The notes under the pieces: generated by a model | Database searches by the model: none | Told to the model about the DNA's origin: nothing | The model's input: the letters and a program-made list of their open reading frames with translations, nothing else | Shown here: positions 1-4,980 of the stretch, piece by piece | Layout: each line of letters starts with the position of its first letter | Position numbering within the stretch: position 1 is the first letter of the stretch | Program-made: the position numbers and the translations under genes | Assembly: GCA_938041005.1 (NCBI GenBank) | Contig: CALHZJ010000024.1 | Coordinates: 1-6,712 of the forward strand | DNA: 6,712 nucleotides | From: an uncultured Candidatus Saccharibacteria bacterium | GTDB taxonomy: Bacteria > Patescibacteriota > Saccharimonadia > Saccharimonadales > Saccharimonadaceae | Reading direction: 5' to 3'

Positions 1-24
1 CTCAAAGAAGCAAAAGGCAAGATA

Positions 25-53
25 TTGCAAAAAGATAGTTTTTATGCCATAAT
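25..53 (+). promoter_or_regulatory. Sigma-70-type promoter of rimB-rimK, probably leaderless
   Basis: The -35 box TTGCAA (25-30) is separated by 17 bp from the -10 box CATAAT (48-53). An extended -10 dinucleotide TG lies at 45-46. Transcription is expected to start around 60-62, and the ATG is at 62, so the mRNA would carry almost no 5' leader. No Shine-Dalgarno sequence precedes the ATG, which agrees with this. The boxes are seen directly; the start point is inferred from normal -10 to +1 spacing. Confidence 0.65.
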
Positions 54-61
54 ATTGACGT

Positions 62-568
62 ATGAAAGAAAAAACCGTTATTGGCTCAACTGAGTTTGTA
101 GATTTTGGCAAGCGAGCGCAAAAAGTCCCAGCTAAAATTGATACGGGCGCCGATTCCAGTGCGGTTTGGGCGAGTAATATTCGCATTGATAAAGATGGAG
201 TGTTGAAGTTTTCTTTGTTTGGTGAAGGTTCGCCGTATTATAACGGTAAAATATTTAAGAGGACTGATTATTCTGTGGCTAGCGTACGCTCTGCAATGGG
301 TCAAAATCAGATTCGTTATCGAACGCACTTTTGGGTGAAGATTGGTGGGCGAAAAATTAAAATGCTGATGAATCTATCCGATCGGTCGAAGAATGAATTC
401 CCGGTGCTAATTGGAAGACGGTCGATTTCTGGAAAATTCCTAGTGGATGTCTCAAGAAAAAATGTTCGCAGAAAAAAACCGTCCGTAACTGCTAGTCTTA
501 ATGAAGAAGTAAAATTGAATCCATACGAATTTTATAAAAAATATCATCAGAAAGGTGAAGAAAAGTAA
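62..568 (+). CDS. rimB: RimB-like retropepsin-fold protease ('ATP-dependent zinc protease' family)
   Basis: This 168-residue protein matches the family annotated as putative ATP-dependent zinc proteases (PF05618), whose fold is that of single-domain retropepsins. Visible marks are the KIDTGAD motif at residues 25-31 with the presumed catalytic Asp27, a VRSAMGQ...RYR stretch at 75-87, and the C-terminal LSDRSKNEFPVLIGRR block at 105-120, followed by GKFLVDV at 124-130. The family usually has DTGAR; here residue 31 is Asp. No classical zinc-binding HExxH is present, so 'zinc protease' is probably a misnomer. The gene overlaps rimK by one base, and in Pseudomonas RimB acts with RimK in controlling S6 modification, so the same partnership is inferred here. 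The start at 62 is preceded by a promoter at leaderless distance. The symbol is assigned by family and neighbour, not by a tested function. Confidence 0.82.
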   Translation: MKEKTVIGSTEFVDFGKRAQKVPAKIDTGADSSAVWASNIRIDKDGVLKFSLFGEGSPYYNGKIFKRTDYSVASVRSAMGQNQIRYRTHFWVKIGGRKIKMLMNLSDRSKNEFPVLIGRRSISGKFLVDVSRKNVRRKKPSVTASLNEEVKLNPYEFYKKYHQKGEEK

Positions 569-1485
569 TGCGAATTGCAATCTTATCTAACGGCAACATT
601 AATTATTCGACGCTTCGCCTGAAAGAAGAGGCTGAAAAGCGCGGTCATCAAGTTAAGATTATTAAGTATAAAAACTGCTACGTTTCAATTGATGAAAAGC
701 ACCCGACGGTCATCTATAAAGGCAAGGAAATTGGTGATTTTGACGTGGTGATTCCGCGAATCGCGAGTCATATGACAAAGTATGGAACAGCGGTTTTGCG
801 TCAATTGGAGATGATGTATCCGAAGGCGTTTTTCATGAATCGTTCAATTGCAATTACTAGGGCACGAGACAAGTTGCGTTCAACTCAGCTATTGGTCAAG
901 GCGGGAGTGTCGATTCCGAAGACGGTCTTTTCTCGAAACGCGACTGACATTGATTCGCTCATTGAAGAGATTGGTGGTATGCCGGCGATTATTAAGTTGG
1001 CGCGCGGCACGCACGGAAATGGCGTGGTTCTGGCGGAAACTAAGAAGGCTGCCAAGTCGGTTCTGCAGGCGTTTTATTTGACCAACTCGGACGGCACGAA
1101 CGTGCTACTTCAGGAGTTTATTAGAGAGTCGGCTGGTGTCGATATTCGTGCGTTTGTGGTCGGTAGCCAAGTGGTGGCTAGTATGAAGCGTCAGAGTTTG
1201 GACGATGATTTTCGTAGCAATTTGCACAAGGGCGGCGAAGGAACCAGTATAAAATTGACAGATTCTGAACGTAAAATGTGTGTGAAAGCCGCTAAGGCAA
1301 TGGGACTAACAGTTGCCGGAGTCGATTTCATGAGATCAAGCCGTGGAGCTTTGGTGCTGGAGGTTAATGCTAGTCCAGGATTTGGAATTGAGAAAATTAC
1401 TCGCCGAAATGTGGCTGGAAAGATAATTGAATACATCGATCGAAACGCCAAGCGTGGCAATAAAAAAGATAAAATCGGCGCTTAA
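568..1485 (+). CDS. rimK: RimK-type ribosomal protein S6 glutamate ligase (ATP-grasp)
   Basis: This 305-residue ATP-grasp ligase is about the same length as E. coli RimK (300 aa) and closely resembles it throughout. RimK adds glutamate residues to the C-terminus of ribosomal protein S6 using ATP. Visible marks are an N-terminal RIAILS strand, YKGKEIGDFDVVIPRI around residues 50-65, RARDKLRSTQLL at 98-109, the glycine-rich KLARGTHGNGVVLAET at 143-158 (Lys143 in the ATP site), the QEFI hinge at 182-185, DDFRSNLHKGG at 213-223 and the Mg-binding set Asp253, Glu265 and Asn267 in LEVNASPGF. The NASPGF-GIEK loop is one residue shorter than in E. coli. Its ATG overlaps the rimB stop (TAATG), and AAAGGTGA at 551-558 is a moderate ribosome binding site, so translation is probably coupled. 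rpsF (S6) is not in the window, so the substrate is inferred from the family; a related amino-acid ligase role is the alternative. Confidence 0.9.
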   Translation: MRIAILSNGNINYSTLRLKEEAEKRGHQVKIIKYKNCYVSIDEKHPTVIYKGKEIGDFDVVIPRIASHMTKYGTAVLRQLEMMYPKAFFMNRSIAITRARDKLRSTQLLVKAGVSIPKTVFSRNATDIDSLIEEIGGMPAIIKLARGTHGNGVVLAETKKAAKSVLQAFYLTNSDGTNVLLQEFIRESAGVDIRAFVVGSQVVASMKRQSLDDDFRSNLHKGGEGTSIKLTDSERKMCVKAAKAMGLTVAGVDFMRSSRGALVLEVNASPGFGIEKITRRNVAGKIIEYIDRNAKRGNKKDKIGA

Positions 1486-1494
1486 GCATAAACT

Positions 1495-1503
1495 TGTTAT
1501 AAT
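1495..1503 (+). promoter_or_regulatory. Extended -10 promoter of the DUF192 gene, leaderless
   Basis: A perfect TATAAT at 1498-1503 carries the extended TG at 1495-1496 (TGTTATAAT). Only six bases separate it from the ATG at 1510, so the expected transcription start coincides with the A of the start codon. No convincing -35 is seen 16-18 bp upstream (TCGGCG at 1475-1480), as is common for extended -10 promoters. The site lies in the 24-base gap after rimK, where no terminator is visible, so read-through from rimB-rimK could also reach this gene. Confidence 0.7.
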
Positions 1504-1509
1504 AGGTTT

Positions 1510-2001
1510 ATGGACGAGCCTCGTCACTCGACAGTAACTCAGACTGTCATCAAATGGATATTTATCTGCGGTATGCTGATGGTTATTGGTGGGGCAATTT
1601 TTTATGCTTTTCGAACGGTTTCGCCAAAAACGGAAATGATTTACCTGAATAAGACGATGCTCCGGGCGGAAATTGCTAACGACGAAGAATCGCAGCGAAA
1701 AGGTCTGTCCGGAAGGCTGGGAATTGATGAGAATTATGCCATGCTATTTGTCTTTGACCATAACGATCGTCATAAAATGTGGATGAAAGATATGAAGTTC
1801 TCGGTTGATATAATTTGGATCAATGATAAAAAGCGCGTTGTCTATGTAAAACATAACGTCAAGCCAGACGCTGAGCCGCATGAAAAATATGCGCCACCAG
1901 TTCCGGCAAAGTACGTGTTAGAGGTGAAGGCGGGAGTTGCTAAGCGTGCGAGCGCCACGATTGGGTCACAGGTAAAATTTGATTTGGAGGAGGATAAATG
2001 A
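1510..2001 (+). CDS. Membrane-anchored DUF192 family protein
   Basis: This 163-residue protein has an N-terminal hydrophobic segment at about residues 13-34 followed by a DUF192 domain (PF02643) over about 42-160. The family signatures are visible in order: QRKGLSGR at 62-69, AMLFVF at 77-82, WMKDMKFSVDIIWI at 91-104, the proline-containing stretch at 119-132 and YVLEVKAG at 135-142. DUF192 is a small all-beta domain of unknown biochemical role, usually exported or membrane-tethered; the TM segment suggests the domain sits outside the cytoplasmic membrane. The start is set by a perfect extended -10 promoter six bases upstream, and there is no ribosome binding site, so the mRNA is probably leaderless. 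The 3' end overlaps the next gene by ATGA, suggesting a two-gene unit. Confidence 0.85.
   Translation: MDEPRHSTVTQTVIKWIFICGMLMVIGGAIFYAFRTVSPKTEMIYLNKTMLRAEIANDEESQRKGLSGRLGIDENYAMLFVFDHNDRHKMWMKDMKFSVDIIWINDKKRVVYVKHNVKPDAEPHEKYAPPVPAKYVLEVKAGVAKRASATIGSQVKFDLEEDK
1986..1993 (+). promoter_or_regulatory. Strong Shine-Dalgarno for the five-TM protein, inside the DUF192 gene
   Basis: GGAGGAGG lies four bases before the ATG at 1998, within the last codons of the DUF192 gene. It fixes the start of the downstream gene in the ATGA overlap and contrasts with the absence of any ribosome binding site before the first gene of the pair. Confidence 0.75.
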
Positions 2002-2477
2002 GCGTGATAATTCTATTTGGAGCAATTTTAGTAACGGTTTTTGCGGTTGCATTTGTTTCATCTCGAAGATTCGGTCCATTGGCGTTGTCGTTGGCGACGG
2101 GATTTTTACTATCAGAATGGTGGGGCGGCTGGCTGATGGGGGTGCTGGACGGCTTGAAATTGGAAACTGGTTTATTGCCAAATGGTGTAATTTCGGGATT
2201 AGTCTTAACGTTGGTTCCGTTAATTATGCTTCTTTTAAGCGGTCCGAGATATCAGAAAAAACATGAGAGAATTGTCTCGGCGGTGGGAATCGCGTTTTTG
2301 ACAGCAGCGCTATTGGTGGTTCCTCTGGGAAAATATATATCACTAGACGGACAGGCGCTGGAGCTGTATAAGATTTTCGCGAATAATTGGCGATATGTGG
2401 CTACGTTTGGTCTGGTGTGCGGTCTAATTGACATTTTTTCACTACATACTGGCGGACATAAACTCGCTAAGCATTGA
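1998..2477 (+). CDS. Five-helix integral membrane protein, function unknown
   Basis: I do not recognise this 159-residue protein. It is strongly hydrophobic, with about five likely membrane segments at residues 2-21, 27-50, 63-81, 92-111 and 131-149. A basic loop (RYQKKHER, 84-91) separates segments 3 and 4, and the tail is His/Lys-rich (HTGGHKLAKH). Segment 2 contains a conspicuous SEWWGGW. No catalytic motif is evident. The ATG overlaps the DUF192 stop codon (ATGA) and is served by a strong GGAGGAGG, so the two proteins are probably made together and may act in the same envelope process. The stop codon TGA at 2475-2477 is embedded in the -35 box of the tRNA-Lys promoter. An overlapping frame at 1979-2266 is rejected, because the frame chosen here has the ribosome binding site and hydrophobic protein logic. 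Confidence 0.8.
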   Translation: MSVIILFGAILVTVFAVAFVSSRRFGPLALSLATGFLLSEWWGGWLMGVLDGLKLETGLLPNGVISGLVLTLVPLIMLLLSGPRYQKKHERIVSAVGIAFLTAALLVVPLGKYISLDGQALELYKIFANNWRYVATFGLVCGLIDIFSLHTGGHKLAKH

Positions 2478-2502
2478 CCTTTGTGTTGGTTTGTGCTAGG
2501 AT
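2474..2502 (+). promoter_or_regulatory. Promoter of tRNA-Lys
   Basis: The -35 box TTGACC (2474-2479), a 17-bp spacer and the -10 box TAGGAT (2497-2502) with extended TG at 2494-2495 form a good sigma-70-type promoter. Transcription should start near 2509, leaving about 16 nt of 5' leader before the mature tRNA. The -35 box overlaps the TGA stop of the upstream membrane-protein gene. Confidence 0.75.
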
Positions 2503-2524
2503 GAAGAAAGCGGATATTCCGAAT

Positions 2525-2598
2525 GGGTCCATAGCTCAGCTGGTTAGAGCACCTGCCTTTTAAGCAGGGTGTCCCGGGTTCAAGCCCCGGTGGACCCT
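2525..2598 (+). tRNA. tRNA-Lys (anticodon UUU)
   Basis: A complete cloverleaf can be drawn. The acceptor stem is GGGTCCA (2525-2531) with TGGACCC (2591-2597). The D stem is GCTC (2534-2537) with GAGC (2547-2550). The anticodon stem is CCTGC (2552-2556) with GCAGG (2564-2568), around the loop CTTTTAA with anticodon TTT at 2559-2561. The variable region is five bases, and the T stem is CCGGG (2574-2578) with CCCGG (2586-2590) around TTCAAGC. The CCA tail is encoded at 2599-2601. The discriminator base is T2598, which is unusual because bacterial tRNA-Lys normally has A73. The gene has its own promoter and terminator and is a single-tRNA transcript. Confidence 0.97.
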
Positions 2599-2612
2599 CC
2601 AAATTTGAAATC

Positions 2613-2636
2613 GACTCCCTTGGTGGAGTCTTTTTT
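2613..2636 (+). terminator. Intrinsic terminator after tRNA-Lys
   Basis: A six-base-pair stem, GACTCC (2613-2618) with GGAGTC (2625-2630), closes a six-base loop and is followed directly by TTTTTT (2631-2636). It lies 12 bases after the encoded CCA. The stem is short but perfect and the U tract is good. Confidence 0.8.
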
Positions 2637-2653
2637 ATGGCTTCAGATCCAGA

Positions 2654-2659
2654 TATACT
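2654..2659 (+). promoter_or_regulatory. -10 box of comEC, leaderless
   Basis: TATACT (five of six consensus positions) ends six bases before the comEC ATG at 2666, so the predicted transcription start is the A of the ATG. There is no Shine-Dalgarno sequence between them. No good -35 is seen; the expected position falls in the T-run of the preceding terminator (2631-2636). Confidence 0.6.
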
Positions 2660-2665
2660 TTAAGT

Positions 2666-4117
2666 ATGAATAGTTGGCTATTTAAGAAGTTGCATATTTC
2701 TTGGCTGGTGGCGGTGTGGTGCCTCGGTCTGACAATTGGCGTAATTTCCATCCATTACATACCGCGGTCGTTTGCGGCGAATCCATTATTTTTATTGGTC
2801 GGGCTGGCTATTTTTGTAATCGTGGCAATTTGGCGCTGGCGATTTTTTGTGATTTTAGCAATTATTTCTGGAGTTTTGATTGGTCTTTGGCGTGGTGAAA
2901 TTGGCAGAAAAGGCGTGGAGGTTTATAATTCGTTAATCGGAAAAGTCGCAATTGTTCAAGGTCAAGTTTTGGAGGATCCTGATCTCGATAAAAATAGTCA
3001 AACGGTTCTTAGACTGGGCAATTTGCGGATGAATAATAAAAAATTGCCAGGACAAATTTGGGTGACGACGCCAGATAAAAACTCAATTAAGCGTAGTGAT
3101 ATCGTGAAGGTTAAGGGTAAAATGACGGCGGGATTTGGGGCTTTTTCGGCGAGCATATATCGGGCAAAAATTATTAGTGCAGAAAGACCCGTTCCGGGTG
3201 ATGTGGCAGTGGGAGTTCGTGATTGGTTTGCGGGGCGGGTCCGTGAGCATATTCCGGAATCAGAATCCGCGTTGGGATTGGGATTTTTATTGGGATTGCG
3301 ACGCGCCATGCCAGCTGAATTAAGTGACAATTTGAAAATTGCTGGACTAACACATATCGTGGTGGCGAGCGGCTACAATTTAACAATTTTAGTTCGTTTA
3401 GCGCGGCGATTATTCGCCAAGCGATCAAAATATTTAGCGATGCTCAGCGCGGCTGTTATGATAATCGGTTTTATGGCGGTGACTGGATTAAGTCCCAGTA
3501 TGTCGAGGGCTGGTTTGGTGGCGGGACTGAGTTTGGCGGCATGGTATTATGGTCGGGCAATTCATCCGCTAGTCCTACTTCCTGTGTCGGCGGCAATTAC
3601 GCTATTGATAAATCCACAATTTGGTTGGGGTGATTTGGGCTGGCAATTAAGCTTTGCTTCGTTTGCGGGGGTAATTATGTTGGCGCCGCTTTTACATTCT
3701 TATTTTTTCGGCAATAAAGAGCCGGGCGCGTTTCGGCAGATTTTAATTGAAACTTTGTCGGCGCAAATTATGACATTGCCGCTACTTATGATGAGTTTCG
3801 GCGTTATTAGTAATGTGGCGTTAATCGCGAATATGCTGATTCTGCCGTTTGTGCCGCTAGCGATGCTGCTGACGTTTATGTCGGGCGTGCTGGTTTTTGT
3901 GCCGATGGTTGGCGTGTTGATTGCAATTCCGACGACGTGGCTACTCGGCTATATGATTCGAGTTACCAATTGGACGGCTGGATTTGAGTGGGCTCAAATG
4001 GAAGTCAGTATCAATTTGTGGCAGTGTGCGGTTTTATATGTGGCGCTAATTTTGGCAATGATTTGGATGAAAAAGCAAACTAAATTAGACCTCGCTAAGA
4101 TAAATATTGTGGAGTAG
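2666..4117 (+). CDS. comEC: ComEC/Rec2-type DNA-uptake channel, lacking the nuclease domain
   Basis: This 483-residue polytopic membrane protein belongs to the ComEC/Rec2 competence family, which forms the channel that carries single-stranded DNA across the inner membrane during natural transformation. N-terminal helices at about residues 11-75 are followed by an OB-like soluble segment (DUF4131 type, about 92-172). The Competence domain (PF03772) then spans about 200-470, with LTHIVVASGYNLTIL at 228-242, PSMSRAGLVAGL at 277-288, GDLGWQLSFASFAGVIML at 322-339 and ANMLILPFVPLAMLLTF at 388-404. The classical ISGLH motif reads ASGYN here, with Asn238 in place of His. B. subtilis ComEC is roughly 775 aa and ends in a metallo-beta-lactamase-like nuclease domain, which is absent here; the protein ends shortly after the last helix. 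The gene stands alone, with its own -10 and no ribosome binding site. Function is inferred from the family. Confidence 0.9.
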   Translation: MNSWLFKKLHISWLVAVWCLGLTIGVISIHYIPRSFAANPLFLLVGLAIFVIVAIWRWRFFVILAIISGVLIGLWRGEIGRKGVEVYNSLIGKVAIVQGQVLEDPDLDKNSQTVLRLGNLRMNNKKLPGQIWVTTPDKNSIKRSDIVKVKGKMTAGFGAFSASIYRAKIISAERPVPGDVAVGVRDWFAGRVREHIPESESALGLGFLLGLRRAMPAELSDNLKIAGLTHIVVASGYNLTILVRLARRLFAKRSKYLAMLSAAVMIIGFMAVTGLSPSMSRAGLVAGLSLAAWYYGRAIHPLVLLPVSAAITLLINPQFGWGDLGWQLSFASFAGVIMLAPLLHSYFFGNKEPGAFRQILIETLSAQIMTLPLLMMSFGVISNVALIANMLILPFVPLAMLLTFMSGVLVFVPMVGVLIAIPTTWLLGYMIRVTNWTAGFEWAQMEVSINLWQCAVLYVALILAMIWMKKQTKLDLAKINIVE

Positions 4118-4119
4118 TG

Positions 4120-4125
4120 TATAAT
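4120..4125 (+). promoter_or_regulatory. -10 box of yebC
   Basis: A perfect TATAAT sits two bases after the comEC stop codon (TAG, 4115-4117). Transcription would start near 4132, giving a leader of about 33 nt that includes the ribosome binding site. No -35 match is found at the proper distance, and the TG at 4118-4119 is one base off the extended position, so the promoter call rests on the -10 and its location. Confidence 0.5.
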
Positions 4126-4154
4126 AGTAACAGATTGAAATAGCAAATAACTTT

Positions 4155-4160
4155 AGGAGA
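4155..4160 (+). promoter_or_regulatory. Ribosome binding site of yebC
   Basis: AGGAGA precedes the ATG at 4165 by four bases. It confirms the start and shows that this organism also uses canonical Shine-Dalgarno initiation. Confidence 0.8.
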
Positions 4161-4164
4161 AATT

Positions 4165-4881
4165 ATGTCAGGACACAGTAAATGGGCTACAACTCACCGA
4201 CAAAAAGCAATTGTTGACGCTAAGCGCGGCGCGATTTTTACGAAATTGGGTAATCAAATTGCTATTGCGGCACGTGGCGGCACAGATCCAGCGCTGAACT
4301 CAAGTTTGGCGATGGCAATTGAAAAAGCTAAGGCTGCGAACATGCCTAGTGCAAACATCCAGCGAGCGATTGATCGAGTGGCGGATAAGAGCGCGGCGGC
4401 TTTGGAAGAAATTGCTTACGAAGGTTATGGTCCTGGCGGCGTGGGCGTTATTATTGAAACAGCGACAGATAATCGCAATCGAACATTGCCAGAGGTAAAA
4501 ACTGCGTTGGTTAAAAATGGCGGACGAATTGCTGATGCTGGTAGTGTGATGTTCCAATTTACGCGCAAAGGCGTCATTACTATTGAAGGCAGCGGGGAAG
4601 ATTTGTTGCTAACTGTTTTGGATGCTGGCGCCGAAGATGCTGTCGAGGAAGACGGCGAAATTATCGTGTATACGGAGTTGAAAGATTTGGCGAGTGTGCG
4701 GAATAAATTGGTTGAGCAGGGCTTGAAGGTTAAGGATGCGGAGTTGCGATACATTGCCAACACGCCGATAGAAATTGCCGACATGGAAACTGCGCAGAAA
4801 TTGATGAAAATGATTGATGCGTTGGACGATTTGGATGACGTTGTGAATGTTCATACAAACGCAGATATCACGGCGGAATAA
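4165..4881 (+). CDS. yebC: YebC/PmpR family translation factor
   Basis: This 238-residue protein is a full-length member of the YebC/TACO1 family. Visible marks are the N-terminal MSGHSKWATTHRQKA (the family usually has a form of GHSKW near the start), DAKRGAIFTKL at 18-28, the central YEGYGPGGVGVIIET at 85-99, TDNRNRT at 101-107, the FTRKGVI strand at 132-138 and the C-terminal DDLDDVVNVHTN at 221-232. Older annotation calls YebC a transcriptional regulator. More recent work on bacterial YebC and mitochondrial TACO1 supports a ribosome-associated role in relieving stalls at polyproline-type sequences. In many bacteria yebC neighbours ruvC; here it lies between comEC and a surface-protein gene. 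It has its own -10 box, a good ribosome binding site and a downstream terminator, so it is probably monocistronic. Confidence 0.95.
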   Translation: MSGHSKWATTHRQKAIVDAKRGAIFTKLGNQIAIAARGGTDPALNSSLAMAIEKAKAANMPSANIQRAIDRVADKSAAALEEIAYEGYGPGGVGVIIETATDNRNRTLPEVKTALVKNGGRIADAGSVMFQFTRKGVITIEGSGEDLLLTVLDAGAEDAVEEDGEIIVYTELKDLASVRNKLVEQGLKVKDAELRYIANTPIEIADMETAQKLMKMIDALDDLDDVVNVHTNADITAE

Positions 4882-4897
4882 AATCATCGCTTTAAGG

Positions 4898-4924
4898 AAT
4901 CGCTCCTTTTCTGGGGCGATTTTT
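4898..4924 (+). terminator. Intrinsic terminator after yebC
   Basis: A nine-base-pair stem with one G-U pair, AATCGCTCC (4898-4906) and GGGGCGATT (4913-4921), closes the loop TTTTCT and is followed by TTT. It lies 17 bases after the yebC stop. Confidence 0.85.
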
Positions 4925-4927
4925 AAT

Positions 4928-4955
4928 TTGACAAAAAGTACGCTAAACTAAAGAT
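4928..4955 (+). promoter_or_regulatory. Probable promoter of the LTD surface-protein gene
   Basis: A perfect -35 consensus TTGACA lies at 4928-4933, just after the yebC terminator. The -10 is ambiguous. AAAGAT at 4950-4955 has the right spacing (16 bp) but matches weakly. TAAACT at 4944-4949, preceded by CGC, looks more like a -10 but lies only 10 bp from TTGACA and would need a different, poor -35. Either reading gives a short leader that contains the ribosome binding site AAGGAG at 4970-4975, five bases before the ATG at 4981. Confidence 0.5.
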
Positions 4956-4980
4956 GATTAACCATAAGCAAGGAGCGAGC

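Noticed and set aside
55..60. TTGACG resembling a -35 box
   Set aside because: No -10 lies 16-18 bp downstream; that region is inside the rimB coding sequence, and the TTGCAA/CATAAT pair is much better placed.
1..93. Possible C-terminal end of an upstream gene
   Set aside because: Three forward frames end at 93 (TGA), 52 (TAA) and 38 (TAG). The visible pieces are too short to choose between them, and the longest would overlap rimB by 32 bases. Nothing recognisable.
1480..1487. Perfect palindrome GCTTAAGC across the rimK stop codon
   Set aside because: Eight bases with no loop or U tract; too short for a terminator and expected by chance. It could be an operator half, but nothing supports that.
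1979..2266. 95-codon + strand ORF overlapping the five-TM gene
   Set aside because: It lies in a different frame from the five-TM protein, which has the strong Shine-Dalgarno and coherent membrane segments. This is a shadow.
2252..2602. 116-codon antisense ORF beginning MEGPPGLEPGTPCLKGRCS
   Set aside because: Its N-terminal part is the reverse complement of the tRNA-Lys gene, a well-known source of spurious predicted proteins; the rest is antisense to the membrane-protein gene.
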